This document shows, in pieces, positions 49,000 to 58,252 of a stretch of 64,000 nt of DNA. The translations under genes were made by a program, and so were the position numbers. The first letter of the stretch is position 1. The number at the start of each line of letters is the position of its first letter. The stretch is from the NCBI RefSeq assembly GCF_040409955.1, contig NZ_CP123384.1:62001-126000 (forward strand). The letters run 5' to 3'. This DNA is from Salipiger sp. H15 (GTDB taxonomy: Bacteria; Pseudomonadota; Alphaproteobacteria; Rhodobacterales; Rhodobacteraceae). Under the pieces are notes generated by a model. That model saw only the letters and a list, made by a program, of their open reading frames with translations. It was not told the DNA's origin and did no database searches.

Positions 49000-49365
49000 A
49001 TGACGACTGAAGCAACCACCCGGATCGAAGAGACGGTCAAGGCGAACGACGTCGTGCTCTTCATGAAGGGCACCAAGACCATGCCGCAATGCGGCTTCTC
49101 GAGCCGCGTCGCCGGCGTGCTCAACTACATGGGCGTCGAGTATCTCGACGTGAACGTGCTGGCCGACGATGCGATCCGCCAGGGCATCAAGGATTACTCG
49201 GACTGGCCGACGATCCCGCAGCTCTACATCAAGGGCGAATTCGTCGGCGGCTGCGACATCGTCACCGAGATGACCCTGTCGGGCGAGCTCGACACGCTCT
49301 TCGAGCAGAGCGGCGTGACCTACGACAAGGCCGCTGCCGAAAAGATCCGCGAAGCCAACGCCTGA
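49000..49365 (+). CDS. grxD: Monothiol glutaredoxin, Grx4/GrxD type
   Basis: A 121-residue CGFS glutaredoxin. The active site reads MPQCGFSSRV, the cis-Pro is in WPTIPQLYIKGEFVGGCDI. It binds and transfers [2Fe-2S] clusters and works with BolA, whose gene is just upstream. ATG at 49000 has AGGAGA five bases before it, a better spacing than the ATG at 48997. Confidence 0.95.
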   Translation: MTTEATTRIEETVKANDVVLFMKGTKTMPQCGFSSRVAGVLNYMGVEYLDVNVLADDAIRQGIKDYSDWPTIPQLYIKGEFVGGCDIVTEMTLSGELDTLFEQSGVTYDKAAAEKIREANA

Positions 49366-49393
49366 TCGCGTTCGGCCCGGTCCTGTTCCGAAC

Positions 49394-49894
49394 GTGACCG
49401 CGATCACGATCCGCGCGGCGGCGAGTCCCGAGGATTTCGCCGCCGTCCGCAGGCTCTGCCTCGCCTACCGCGAGGACCTGCGCACCCACCACCCCGCCGC
49501 CCCGGCGCTGGTGGCGCTCTTCTACCCCGACCCCGCCTATACCGAGCTGCTGGACGCCCTGCCCGGCAAGCACGATGCCGTGCTGCTGGCCGAGCTCGCC
49601 GGCGCGCCGGTCGGCTGCGCCATGTCGCAGCGGCTGCCGGGCGGCGCGGTCGAGATCAAGCGTGTCTACGTGGCGCCCGAGGCACGCGGCCACGGGCTCG
49701 CCGGGCTGCTGGTCGAGGACCTCGCTTCCCGCGCCCGCGCCCGCGGCGCGCCGCTGCTGCAACTCGACACGATGCGGACGCTCGGGGCCGCCTGCCATCT
49801 CTATGCCAAGCTCGGCTTTTCCGAGCGCGGCCCCTACCAGCCGGTGCCCGAGGAGGCGCTGCCGCACCTGCGCTTCTTCGAACGCGCGCCCTGA
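49394..49894 (+). CDS. GNAT-family N-acetyltransferase
   Basis: A 166-residue acetyltransferase. Motif A, the acetyl-CoA site, reads VYVAPEARGHGLAGLLV near residues 95-111, and LQLDTMRTLGAACHLYAKLGF follows. It starts with GTG after the glutaredoxin gene. The substrate, an amine on a protein or small molecule, cannot be given. It converges with map. Confidence 0.9.
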   Translation: MTAITIRAAASPEDFAAVRRLCLAYREDLRTHHPAAPALVALFYPDPAYTELLDALPGKHDAVLLAELAGAPVGCAMSQRLPGGAVEIKRVYVAPEARGHGLAGLLVEDLASRARARGAPLLQLDTMRTLGAACHLYAKLGFSERGPYQPVPEEALPHLRFFERAP

Positions 49895-49904
49895 GCGCGG
49901 CGGC

Positions 49905-50654
49905 TCAGCCGGGCTGGGTCACCAAGATCGCGCCCTTCTCGGTCGCCACCACCGTGTGCTCGAACTGCACCACGGGCGCGCAGGGCTCGCTGTAGAGCGT
50001 CCAGCCATCCTCGCCCTCGCTGGCCCAGAGCCCGCCCATCGACAGGAAGGGCTCGACCGTCAGCACCAGCCCCTTGGTGATCCGCCGCCGCTCGCCGCGC
50101 ACCGGCCAGGTGGGGATCTCCTCGGGGTACTCGTGCAGCGAATGGCCGACACCGTGGCTGGCGAGGTTGCGGATGAGCGTGTAGCCCCGATCCTCGGCGA
50201 AGCGCCCGATGGCATTGCCGATCCCCGCCAGCGGCCGCTCCGCGCCAACCTGCGAGATGCCGATCTGCATCGCCTTCCGGCCGTCGCGGCAGAGCTTGTC
50301 GAGCGAGGGCCTCACCGCGCCCACGCGGAAGGTCGCGCCGGTGTCGGCGAAAATGCCGGCCTTCGAGGCCGAGACGTCGATGTTGACGAGATCGCCCGCC
50401 TTGATCACCCGCGGGCCGGGGATGCCGTGGGCGATCTCCTCGTTGATGCTGATGCAGGTCGCGCCGGGAAAATCATAGCAGGCTTCCGGAGCGGATTCGG
50501 CGCCCTCGCGCTCGAGCAGGGCGCGGCCGATCTCGTCGAGCTCGCGGGTGGTCATCCCCGGCTCCACCGCCTTTCCCATGCCCTGAAGGGTGTTGGCGAC
50601 GATCCGGCCGATATCCTTCAGCCCCTCGAGGTCGTCCATTCCGGTGATCGTCAT
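49905..50654 (-). CDS. map: Methionine aminopeptidase type I
   Basis: A 249-residue metallopeptidase removing the N-terminal Met of nascent proteins. Metal ligands are visible as D in GDLVNIDVS, D in IFADTGATF, H in SHGVGHSLHEYP, E in LTVEPFLSMG and E in QFEHTVVATEKG. The length fits type I. There is no N-terminal extension. Confidence 0.97.
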   Translation of the reverse strand: MTITGMDDLEGLKDIGRIVANTLQGMGKAVEPGMTTRELDEIGRALLEREGAESAPEACYDFPGATCISINEEIAHGIPGPRVIKAGDLVNIDVSASKAGIFADTGATFRVGAVRPSLDKLCRDGRKAMQIGISQVGAERPLAGIGNAIGRFAEDRGYTLIRNLASHGVGHSLHEYPEEIPTWPVRGERRRITKGLVLTVEPFLSMGGLWASEGEDGWTLYSEPCAPVVQFEHTVVATEKGAILVTQPG

Positions 50655-50839
50655 CCGCTGCTCCTTGCCTGCGCCGCCCCTGCGGGCCGCGGACGACCAG
50701 ACTAGCGGGGAACGGCGGGAATGTCCCCTGCCGCCGCGGGCAATCCGCCTTGCACCGGGCGCAAGTCGCGCCGCACCGCCGATGCGAAAAAGGGCGCGCC
50801 GCCGGCACGCCCCATCGTCGATCCTGCAGGTGTCCGCGC

Positions 50840-51295
50840 TCAGCTGCCGGCGTTCGGGTCCTCGTAGACGCCCTGTTCCTTCAGCGCGTCGATGACCTCC
50901 TTCGGCATGTAGGTCTCGTCGTGCTTGGCAAGGATCTCGGTGGCGCGGAACACGCCGTCGACATAGCGCCCGGTGCCGACCATGCCCTGCTTCTCGCCGA
51001 AGAGATCCGGCAGCACCCCCTCGAAGACCACCGGCACCGAGGCGCCGCCGTCGGTTACCGAAAAGCTGATCTCGTGACCCTGCCCGCGCACCAGGCTGCC
51101 TTCCTCGACCAGCCCGCCGATGCGGAAGGTCTCGTTCGGCGAGGGCGGCGCCTCGACCACCTGGGTCGGCGAGCGGAAGAAGTTGATGCCGTCACGCATC
51201 GCGTAGCCGATCAGCGCGGTCGAGACGACCAGCGCCACCGCGGCCAGCGCCACGATCTGGATGCGCCGCTGCTTCTTCAGCGATTTGAGACCCAT
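50840..51295 (-). CDS. ccmE: Cytochrome c maturation haem chaperone CcmE
   Basis: A 151-residue membrane-anchored periplasmic haem chaperone. It has an N-terminal anchor (IQIVALAAVALVVSTALIGYAM, 13-34) and an OB-fold domain with FRIGGLVEEGS. The haem-binding His lies in LAKHDETYMP. CcmE carries haem to the CcmF/H ligase for c-type cytochromes. The other ccm genes are not in the window. Start 51295 gives the normal short cytoplasmic tail. Confidence 0.96.
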   Translation of the reverse strand: MGLKSLKKQRRIQIVALAAVALVVSTALIGYAMRDGINFFRSPTQVVEAPPSPNETFRIGGLVEEGSLVRGQGHEISFSVTDGGASVPVVFEGVLPDLFGEKQGMVGTGRYVDGVFRATEILAKHDETYMPKEVIDALKEQGVYEDPNAGS

Positions 51296-51381
51296 CTTCC
51301 TCTCCTCGGCAGGGATGCCGTTCTCCCTATATGGCACCTTAGGGCGCCGGGAGAACCGCTCCAAATCAAATTGCGTCACCG

Positions 51382-51443
51382 CGCCGCGCCCCCCTGCTTC
51401 CATATGTCGGAAATATCCCGGGGGTGCGGGGGCAGCGCCCCCG
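51382..51443 (-). repeat. Left arm of a near-perfect inverted repeat of about 60 bp flanking murI
   Basis: This arm includes CTGCTTCCATATGTCG, then AAATATCCCGGGGGTGCGGG and the palindrome GGGGGCAGCGCCCCC. It matches the reverse complement of 52491-52550 with two substitutions and a two-base length difference in a C-run. Confidence 0.85.
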
Positions 51444-51495
51444 CTTCAACCTGCGTGCGGGGGCAGAGCCCCCGCCTCAACCAGCGTGCGGGAGC
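51424..51495 (-). repeat. Tandem copies of GTGCGGGGGCAG palindrome unit
   Basis: The palindrome unit GTGCGGGGGCAG.GCCCCCGC, joined to TCAACC, is present twice (from 51424 and from 51454) with a third degraded start at about 51486. The unit is about 30 bases long. It lies between ccmE and murI and is an extended form of the left inverted-repeat arm. Confidence 0.75.
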
Positions 51496-51508
51496 CAGGG
51501 CCGCCGGT

Positions 51509-52321
51509 TCAGGCGGACTCGAAGCTCAGCGGCCGCTTCAGGAACTGCGTCGCATGCACCGAGACCTTGCGCGGATCGCCGGTGGTCAGGAAGCGGCTCT
51601 CGGTGCTGGTGCCGTACATGTCGGGATGGCGCACGAGGTAGTCGGCAAGCGAGTCCGCCACGAGGTTGGCCTGCGAATAGACCGTGACCTCGGGGCCGAG
51701 CGCCTCCTGGAAGATCTCCTGCATCAGCGGGTAGTGGGTGCAGCCGAGGATCGCCGCCTGCGGCTCGGGCATCTTGCGCTTCAGCGCCTCGACATGGCTT
51801 CGCACCAGCGCCTCGGCGAGGATCATGTCGCCCTCCTCGATGGCATCGACCAGTCCGCCGCAGGCCTGCGCCTCGACGTCGACGCCGATAGCGCGGAAGG
51901 CGAGCTCGCGCTGGAACGCGCGGCTGCGCACCGTGGCCGGCGTGGCAAAGAGCGCGACATGCTGCACCGCGACCTCGCGCGGCGGCGAGTTGTCGCCCCA
52001 CTGGCGTTCGGTCAGCGCCTCGATCAGCGGCACGAAGACCCCGAGCACGCGCTTGCCCTTCGGCAGCCCGCCCTCCTGCATGCGCCGCAGCGCCGCGGCC
52101 GAGGCGGTGTTGCAGGCGAGGATCACCAGGTCGCAGCCCGCGTCCCAGAGCTTCTGCACCGCGTCGACGGTCAGGTTGAAGATGTCATCCGCGTCGCGCA
52201 CGCCGTAGGGCGCGTGCCGGCTGTCGGCGTAGTAGACGAAGGGCACCTCGGGCAGCCGCTTCGCGACCGCGTCCAGCACCGTGAGCCCGCCGAGCCCGGA
52301 ATCGAACACACCAACCGCCAT
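51509..52321 (-). CDS. murI: Glutamate racemase
   Basis: A 270-residue enzyme making D-glutamate for peptidoglycan. The two catalytic cysteines lie in [13 protein letters not shown] and [11 protein letters not shown]. The N-terminus [16 protein letters not shown] is standard. It is flanked by the inverted repeat arms at 51382-51443 and 52491-52550, with no other gene inside the repeat pair. Confidence 0.96.
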   Translation of the reverse strand: MAVGVFDSGLGGLTVLDAVAKRLPEVPFVYYADSRHAPYGVRDADDIFNLTVDAVQKLWDAGCDLVILACNTASAAALRRMQEGGLPKGKRVLGVFVPLIEALTERQWGDNSPPREVAVQHVALFATPATVRSRAFQRELAFRAIGVDVEAQACGGLVDAIEEGDMILAEALVRSHVEALKRKMPEPQAAILGCTHYPLMQEIFQEALGPEVTVYSQANLVADSLADYLVRHPDMYGTSTESRFLTTGDPRKVSVHATQFLKRPLSFESA

Positions 52322-52490
52322 TCTCTGCCCTCCTTGCCGGAAGCTCTCGCCCGGCATGCCTTGGATGACCCCGCCGACTCACGCGGCGGAAGCCTTGGGC
52401 ATCGGTCTTACGGCGCTTTGCCCGGGAGATCCATTGCGCCAAGTGGCGGGGTCACGACATCGTTCGCGGGCGCCGCCCGGCGGGCAGGAG

Positions 52491-52550
52491 CGGGGGCTCT
52501 GCCCCCGCACCCCCGGGATATTTTCGACATATGGAAGCAGGGGCGCGGCG
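52491..52550 (+). repeat. Right arm of the inverted repeat flanking murI
   Basis: GGGGGCTCTGCCCCC palindrome, then GCACCCCCGGGATATTT and CGACATATGGAAGCAG. It matches the reverse complement of 51382-51443 almost throughout. It ends close to the stop of the indolepyruvate oxidoreductase gene. Confidence 0.85.
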
Positions 52551-52576
52551 CGTGCCTCCGCGCCCCTCCGGGCCCT

Positions 52577-55500
52577 TTACTCCGCGGCCTTCGAGAGCGG
52601 CGTGCCGCCGGCGCGGATCACCGCGAGCAGCTCCTCGCGGCGCTTGGCGGCCTTGCGCTCGGAGGCCTCCTTGACCGGGCCGTAGCCGCGGATCTGCAGC
52701 GGCAGCTCGGCGAGGGCGACGGTGGCATCGAGCGTGGCCGGCGTCACCTTCGGCAGCACCTCGGCCATGTCGCGCTCGTACTGCGCGATGAGGGCGCGCT
52801 CCATGCGGCGCTCGGCGGTCCGGCCGAAGGGGTCGAAGGGCGTGCCGCGCAGCCATTTCAGCTTCGCCAGAAGGCCGAAGGTCCTCAGCATCGACTCGCC
52901 GTAGGTCTTCTTCACCGGGCGGCCGTCCGAGCCCTGCTTCGCCAGCATCGGCGGGGCGAGGTGGAAGCGCATCTCGAAGCCGGGCTCGAAGCTTTCCTCG
53001 GCCTTCCTGCGGGTCTCGAGATGCATGCGCGCAACCTCGTACTCGTCCTTGTAGGCGAGCAGCTTGTGGTAGCCCCTGGCCACCGCCTCGCGCAGGCGGC
53101 GGTCGGGGATGCCGTCCACCAGCGCGCGGTATTTCCTCGCGAGCCGCGCGTTCTGGTAAACCGCGAGGTGATCCGCGCGGAAGGCGATCTTCTCGTCGAG
53201 CGACTTCGGCTTCGGGGTCACCTTCGGGGTGATCAGCGCCGCGGCCTCGGCGGGGTGGAGCACCGCCCAGCGGCCGATCTCGAAGGCCCGCAGGTTGCGC
53301 TCGACCGCCGCGCCGTTGAGGCGGATGGCCTCCGCGATGGCGTCATGCGGCAGCGGCAGCAGGCCGCGCTGCCAGGAGGCGCCGAGGATCATCATGTTGG
53401 AGAAGATCGAGTCCCCCATGGTGATCCGCGCCAGCTCGGTCGCGTCGAAGATCGCGAGATTGCCCTGCATCCGTGCCTCGAGCGCCACGCGCAACTGGTC
53501 GAAGGGCAGCTGGAACTCTGTGTTGCGGGTGAACTCGCCGGTGATGATCTCGTGCCCGTTGACCACGGCGCCGGTGCGGCCGCGTTTCGTCAGCCCCAGC
53601 GTCTTGGCCCCGGCGCTGACCACGAGGTCGCCGCCGATCAGCGCATCGGCCTCGCCGGTCGCCACGCGCACCGCCGAGATGTCCTCGGGGCGCCTGGCCA
53701 GCCGCAGGTGGATGTGCACCGCGCCGCCCTTCTGCGCGAGACCGGCCATCTCCATCATGCCCGCGCCCATGCCGGCGATCTGCGCCGCCTGCGCCAGCAC
53801 CGCGCCGATGGTCACGACGCCGGTGCCGCCGACGCCGGTGATCACCACGTTGTGGGTCTTGTCGATCGTCGGAAGCACCGGCTGCGGCAGGTGCGGCAGG
53901 TCGAGGTCGGTCGTCTCACCCTTGCGGATCTTCGCGCCCTCGAGGGTCACGAAGGAGGGGCAGAAACCCTTGAGGCAGGAGTAGTCCTTGTTGCAGCTCG
54001 ACTGGTCGATGGCGCGCTTGCGGCCGAGCTCGGTCTCGGCGGGGACGATCGAGACGCAGTTCGACTGCACGCCGCAATCGCCGCAGCCCTCGCAGACGTC
54101 GGTGTTGATGAAGACCCGCTTGTCCGGATCCGGGAAGGTGCCCTTCTTGCGGCGGCGGCGCTTCTCGGCGGCACAGGTCTGGATGTAGAGGATGACCGAG
54201 ACGCCGCCGATCTTCTCGAAGCGCTTCTGCACCGCGTCCATTTCCGAACGCTCGAATTTCTCGATGCCGCCGGGGAAGAGGTCGAAGTTCACCTCCTCCT
54301 TCTCGTCGTAGACCACGGCAAGGTGCTCGACCCCCATCGCCTTCAGCTCGCGGGCGATGCGGTCGGCGGTAAGCCCGCCCTCGTTGGGCTGGCCGCCGGT
54401 CATGGCGACGGCGTCGTTGAAGAGGATCTTGTAGGTGATGTTGGTGCCCGCGGCGAGCGCCGCGCGGATCGCCAGCGAGCCCGAGTGGTTGTAGGTGCCG
54501 TCGCCGAGGTTCTGGAACACGTGGCTGCGCTTCGAGAACGGCGCCTCGCCGACCCAGTTCACCCCCTCGCCGCCCATGTGGGTGAAGCCGGTGGTGCTGC
54601 GGTCCATCCATTGCACCATGTAGTGACAGCCGATCCCGGCATAGGCGCGCGAGCCCTCGGGCACCTTGGTCGAGGTGTTGTGCGGGCAGCCCGAGCAGAA
54701 ATAGGGCAGCCGCGCCGCGAGGTCGGGGGCGTTGTCGGCCTTGCGCGCCTCGTCGAGCGCGGCGAGCCCCGCCTTGATGCCGTCGGTGTCGCGGCCTTCC
54801 TCGAGGAAGATGCCGCCGAGCTTCTCGGCGATCCACACCGGGTCGAGCGCGCCGCGGGTCGGGAAGAGCTCCTCGCGGTGCATGCCGCCCGCCCCGCCCT
54901 TGTACCAGCCATAGACGCGGCGGCCGCGGCGGTCGTCGAAGATCGCCTCCTTGACCTGCACCTCGATCAGCTTGCGCTTCTCCTCGACGATGACGATGAG
55001 GTCGAGCCCCTCGGCCCAGTCGTGGAAGCCCTTCATGTCGAGCGGGAAGGTCTGGCCCACCTTGTAGGTGGTGATGCCGAGACGCTCGGCCTCGGCCTCG
55101 TCGATGTTCAGCAGCGACAGGGCATGCTGCAGGTCGAGCCAGTTCTTGCCGGCCGCCACGAGGCCGATCTTTGCGCCGGGCTTGCCCCAGACGCGCCGGT
55201 CCATGCCGTTCGCGCGCGAGAAGGCCTCGGCGGCGAAGCGCTTGTAGTCGATCATCCGCGCTTCCTGCGCGTGCGGCGTGTCGCCGAGGCGGATGTTGAG
55301 CCCGCCCTCGGGCATCAGGAACTCGGGGGTGACCAGCGACATGCGGTCCGGGCGGCCATCGACGACGGCGGTGGCCTCGACCGTGTCCTTCATCGTCTTG
55401 AGGCCGACCCAGAGGCCGGAGAAGCGGGAGAGCGCAAAGCCGTAGATGCCGAAGTCCAGCACCTCCTGCACCCCGGCGGGCGAGACCACCGGCATGTAGG

Positions 55501-55996
55501 CATCGACAAGCGCCCATTCCGACTGGTGCAGCACCGTCGAGCTTTCGCCGGTGTGATCGTCGCCCATCGCCATGAGCACGCCGCCGTGCCTCGAGGTGCC
55601 CGCCATGTTGGCGTGGCGCATCACGTCGCCCGAGCGGTCGACGCCGGGGCCCTTGCCGTACCAGAGCCCGAAGACCCCGTCGTACTTGCCCTCGCCGCGA
55701 AGCTCGGCCTGTTGCGAGCCCCAGAGCGCCGTGGCCGCGAGATCCTCGTTCAGCCCTTCCTGAAAGACGATGTCATTCTCGGCCAGCAGCTTTCCGGCGC
55801 GCTTCATCTGGATGTCGACCGAGCCCAGCGGCGAGCCGCGGTAGCCGGTCACGTAGCCGGCCGTGTGCAGCCCGGCGGCGCGATCGCGCTCTTTTTGCAT
55901 CAGCATCAGGCGGACCAGCGCCTGTGTGCCATTCAAAAGGACGGAATTCTTGTTTAGATCGAACCTGTCCTGCAGGGAAATTGCTTGCTTGCTCAT
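52577..55996 (-). CDS. Indolepyruvate ferredoxin oxidoreductase, fused subunits
   Basis: A 1139-residue protein that oxidatively decarboxylates aryl or branched 2-oxo acids (from amino acid breakdown) to acyl-CoA, reducing ferredoxin. The N-terminal part is the alpha-like subunit with thiamine diphosphate sites (GIGCHYMVQWMD, QNLGDGTYNHSGSLA). A ferredoxin-like insert has INTDVCEGCGDCGVQSNC and CNKDYSCLKGFC for iron-sulfur clusters. The C-terminal gamma-like part begins GVGGTGVVTIGAVLAQAAQIAG. Such fused forms are usual in alphaproteobacteria. A LysR-type gene lies divergent and may regulate it. Confidence 0.95.
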   Translation of the reverse strand: MSKQAISLQDRFDLNKNSVLLNGTQALVRLMLMQKERDRAAGLHTAGYVTGYRGSPLGSVDIQMKRAGKLLAENDIVFQEGLNEDLAATALWGSQQAELRGEGKYDGVFGLWYGKGPGVDRSGDVMRHANMAGTSRHGGVLMAMGDDHTGESSTVLHQSEWALVDAYMPVVSPAGVQEVLDFGIYGFALSRFSGLWVGLKTMKDTVEATAVVDGRPDRMSLVTPEFLMPEGGLNIRLGDTPHAQEARMIDYKRFAAEAFSRANGMDRRVWGKPGAKIGLVAAGKNWLDLQHALSLLNIDEAEAERLGITTYKVGQTFPLDMKGFHDWAEGLDLIVIVEEKRKLIEVQVKEAIFDDRRGRRVYGWYKGGAGGMHREELFPTRGALDPVWIAEKLGGIFLEEGRDTDGIKAGLAALDEARKADNAPDLAARLPYFCSGCPHNTSTKVPEGSRAYAGIGCHYMVQWMDRSTTGFTHMGGEGVNWVGEAPFSKRSHVFQNLGDGTYNHSGSLAIRAALAAGTNITYKILFNDAVAMTGGQPNEGGLTADRIARELKAMGVEHLAVVYDEKEEVNFDLFPGGIEKFERSEMDAVQKRFEKIGGVSVILYIQTCAAEKRRRRKKGTFPDPDKRVFINTDVCEGCGDCGVQSNCVSIVPAETELGRKRAIDQSSCNKDYSCLKGFCPSFVTLEGAKIRKGETTDLDLPHLPQPVLPTIDKTHNVVITGVGGTGVVTIGAVLAQAAQIAGMGAGMMEMAGLAQKGGAVHIHLRLARRPEDISAVRVATGEADALIGGDLVVSAGAKTLGLTKRGRTGAVVNGHEIITGEFTRNTEFQLPFDQLRVALEARMQGNLAIFDATELARITMGDSIFSNMMILGASWQRGLLPLPHDAIAEAIRLNGAAVERNLRAFEIGRWAVLHPAEAAALITPKVTPKPKSLDEKIAFRADHLAVYQNARLARKYRALVDGIPDRRLREAVARGYHKLLAYKDEYEVARMHLETRRKAEESFEPGFEMRFHLAPPMLAKQGSDGRPVKKTYGESMLRTFGLLAKLKWLRGTPFDPFGRTAERRMERALIAQYERDMAEVLPKVTPATLDATVALAELPLQIRGYGPVKEASERKAAKRREELLAVIRAGGTPLSKAAE

Positions 55997-56161
55997 GCGC
56001 GCCTCCCTTCGCTCATAGTGCTTGCAGCCATGCCCCATGATAGGTCACACATGCTGACCCGGATAGGGAAATCTTCGTGATTTTCCGCCACACAGGTAAG
56101 ATGTGTTTCCGTTAATCGTTCCTGTCGTATACAGGGCGCCAAAGTTGAATAAGATGCCGCC

Positions 56162-57067
56162 ATGGATTGGGATAAGCTCAGGATCTTTCACGCTGTCGCG
56201 GATGCGGGCAGCCTGACACACGCGGGAGATGCGCTGCATCTGTCGCAATCCGCCGTGTCTCGGCAGATCCGGGCGCTGGAAGAGGCGCTCGACACCACTC
56301 TGTTCCACCGTCACGCCCGCGGACTGATTCTCACCGAGCAGGGCGAGCTGCTGTTCGACGCGACCGCCGCCATGGTGAAACGCATCGACAGCGCCACCGC
56401 GCGGATCCGCGACAGCGAGGAAGAGGTGTTCGGCGAGCTGAAGGTCACCACGACCCACGGCTTCGGCGTGCTCTGGCTCGCGCCGCGCCTGACCAAGCTC
56501 TACGAGAAATACCCCGACCTGAAGATCGACCTCATGCTTGAGGAGCGGGTGCTCGACCTGCCGATGCGCGAGGCCGACGTCGCGATCCGCATGAAGGAAC
56601 CCAGCCAGGCGGACCTCATCCGCAAGCGGCTGATGTCGATCCGCATGCGCATGTATGCCTCGCCCGCCTATCTCGAGGCGAACGGCCTGCCCGAGTCGCT
56701 CGAGGATCTCTCGGCGCACCGGCTGATCTGCCAGAACCCGAACTCGGCGCAGGTGCTCTCGGGCAAGGCGCTGGTCCAGAAGCTGCTCACCTATGACATC
56801 CGCACAGGGCTCACGGTGAACAACTACTTCGGCGTGCTGCAGGCGGTGATCGCCAACCTCGGCATCGGCGTGCTGCCCGACTATATCATCGAGGATTTCC
56901 CGCACGTGGTCCGGGTGCTCCCCGACGTCGAGAGCAACGAGGTGCCCGTGTTCCTCGCCTATCCCGAAGAATTGCGTCATTCCAAGCGGGTAACCGCCTT
57001 CCGCGACTTCGTGCAGGACGAGATCTTCGCGCATCGGCGGCAGCTGAAGGCGATGGGCGCCGACTGA
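56162..57067 (+). CDS. LysR-family transcriptional regulator
   Basis: A 301-residue LysR regulator with helix-turn-helix SLTHAGDALHLSQSAVSRQIRALE and a periplasmic-binding-protein-like effector domain. It is divergent from the indolepyruvate oxidoreductase gene with a 165-base gap. It may control that gene, its own gene, or the candidate small RNA downstream. The effector is unknown. Confidence 0.92.
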   Translation: MDWDKLRIFHAVADAGSLTHAGDALHLSQSAVSRQIRALEEALDTTLFHRHARGLILTEQGELLFDATAAMVKRIDSATARIRDSEEEVFGELKVTTTHGFGVLWLAPRLTKLYEKYPDLKIDLMLEERVLDLPMREADVAIRMKEPSQADLIRKRLMSIRMRMYASPAYLEANGLPESLEDLSAHRLICQNPNSAQVLSGKALVQKLLTYDIRTGLTVNNYFGVLQAVIANLGIGVLPDYIIEDFPHVVRVLPDVESNEVPVFLAYPEELRHSKRVTAFRDFVQDEIFAHRRQLKAMGAD

Positions 57068-57138
57068 CGGCGCCCAAAAATCGGGCGCCATGCAAACAGT
57101 GCATGGCAGCAATGTCCGATTGAAGCCGCTTCCGGCCT

Positions 57139-57166
57139 TGATCGACTCAATACTGATCACATATTC
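57139..57166 (+). promoter_or_regulatory. Promoter candidate for a small RNA
   Basis: TTGATC at 57139-57144 and CATATT at 57161-57166 are spaced 16 bases, close to sigma-70 consensus. The predicted start is near 57173. No open reading frame with a ribosome binding site follows before the terminator at 57226. Confidence 0.45.
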
Positions 57167-57172
57167 AGCACA

Positions 57173-57255
57173 CGAAGCTTGAGGCGCCCTTGTGCGCGTC
57201 ATCTTCAACCTCCCTGTTGGACTTCGGCCGAGCTTTGTGCTCGGCCTTTTTTTTT
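57173..57255 (+). ncRNA. Candidate small RNA with CCTCCC loop and terminator
   Basis: Between the LysR gene stop and the methyltransferase gene lies an independent transcription unit of about 80 bases. It has a promoter candidate upstream and a perfect intrinsic terminator at its 3' end. A small hairpin CAAC-CTCCCT-GTTG exposes an anti-Shine-Dalgarno CUCCCU loop, a pattern used by several alphaproteobacterial small RNAs. I cannot assign it to a known family. Confidence 0.45.
57226..57255 (+). terminator. Strong intrinsic terminator
   Basis: GGCCGAGC and GCTCGGCC form an eight-base-pair stem around TTTGT, followed by nine T residues. It lies 160 bases after the LysR stop and so more likely ends a separate small transcript. 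Confidence 0.92.
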
Positions 57256-57328
57256 GCCGGAACGCCTGCCCGCGTTTGGGAGACGGTCCCGATTGCGCTA
57301 CGCTTGCCCCCGCGAGGTGGAGGCGATC

Positions 57329-58189
57329 ATGGCGGCAGACGAGATTTCCCCGGACAACGCGGCGCAGCAGGCCTTCTGGACCGAGGGCCCCGGCCTCAAC
57401 TGGGTTGCCCTGCGCGAGGAGCTCGACACGCTCCATGCCGACATCTCCGAGCAGGTGCTTGCCGCCGCCGCGGCGCAGCCCGGCGAGACGGTCTTCGACA
57501 TCGGCTGCGGCGCGGGCGCGACGACGCTGGCGCTGGCCGCGGCGGTCGCCCCCGGCGGGCGCGTGGTCGGCCTCGACGTCTCGAGCAGCCTGCTCGAGGT
57601 GGCGCGCGCCCGCGCCGCCGCCCTGCCCGGCCCCCAGCCCGAGTTCATCCATGCCGATGCGCAGGTCTGGCGCTCGGAGAGGCCCGCCGACCTCTGCATG
57701 TCGCGCATGGGGGTGATGTTCTTCGCCGACCCGGGCGCGGCCTTCGCCAACATCCTCCAGCTGCTGCGGCCCGGCGGGCGGCTCGCCTTCATCTGCTGGC
57801 GCGGCATCGAGGAGAACCCGTGGTTCGACCTGCCGCTCAGGGCTGCGGTCGCGCAACTCGGCCCGCCCGCCCCCGGCGATCCCGATGCGCCCGGCCCCAT
57901 GGCCTTCCGCGACCCCGAGCGGGTGCGCGGCATCCTCGCGCGTGCGGGCTTTGCCGAGCTCGCCATCGAGCCGGTCGAGGCCGAGCTGCGCCTGCCGCAG
58001 GGGATCACCGCCGCCGATCTCGCCTCGCGCATCGGCCCGGCGGTGCGGCACATCCGCGACATGGGCGCCACCGAAGCGCAGGCCGAGGCCATCCGCGCGG
58101 ACATCCGCAGCGCCTTCGCGCGCTTCGAGACGCCGCAAGGGGCCATTGTGCCCGCAAGAATGAACCTCGTGACCGCCCGCAGGCCCTGA
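57329..58189 (+). CDS. SAM-dependent class I methyltransferase
   Basis: A 286-residue methyltransferase. The SAM-binding motif I reads VFDIGCGAGATTL, motif II VVGLDVSSSLLEVAR, and later LLRPGGRLAFICWRG. It resembles small-molecule methyltransferases of the UbiE-related type. Start at 57329 gives a clean N-terminus. It is 63 bases before purL but its product is unlikely to be linked to purine synthesis; the substrate is unknown. Confidence 0.88.
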   Translation: MAADEISPDNAAQQAFWTEGPGLNWVALREELDTLHADISEQVLAAAAAQPGETVFDIGCGAGATTLALAAAVAPGGRVVGLDVSSSLLEVARARAAALPGPQPEFIHADAQVWRSERPADLCMSRMGVMFFADPGAAFANILQLLRPGGRLAFICWRGIEENPWFDLPLRAAVAQLGPPAPGDPDAPGPMAFRDPERVRGILARAGFAELAIEPVEAELRLPQGITAADLASRIGPAVRHIRDMGATEAQAEAIRADIRSAFARFETPQGAIVPARMNLVTARRP

Positions 58190-58252
58190 CCCCTCTTCCC
58201 CCTTTGCGCCCCTTGCCTTAAAGAGCCCCCAACCACGCTAAGGGGAGTCAGG

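Noticed and set aside
50750..55957. Very long plus-strand open frame (1735 codons)
   Set aside because: It is antisense to ccmE, murI and the indolepyruvate oxidoreductase gene, rich in Arg, His, Leu and Val as expected of GC-biased antisense frames, and has no domain.
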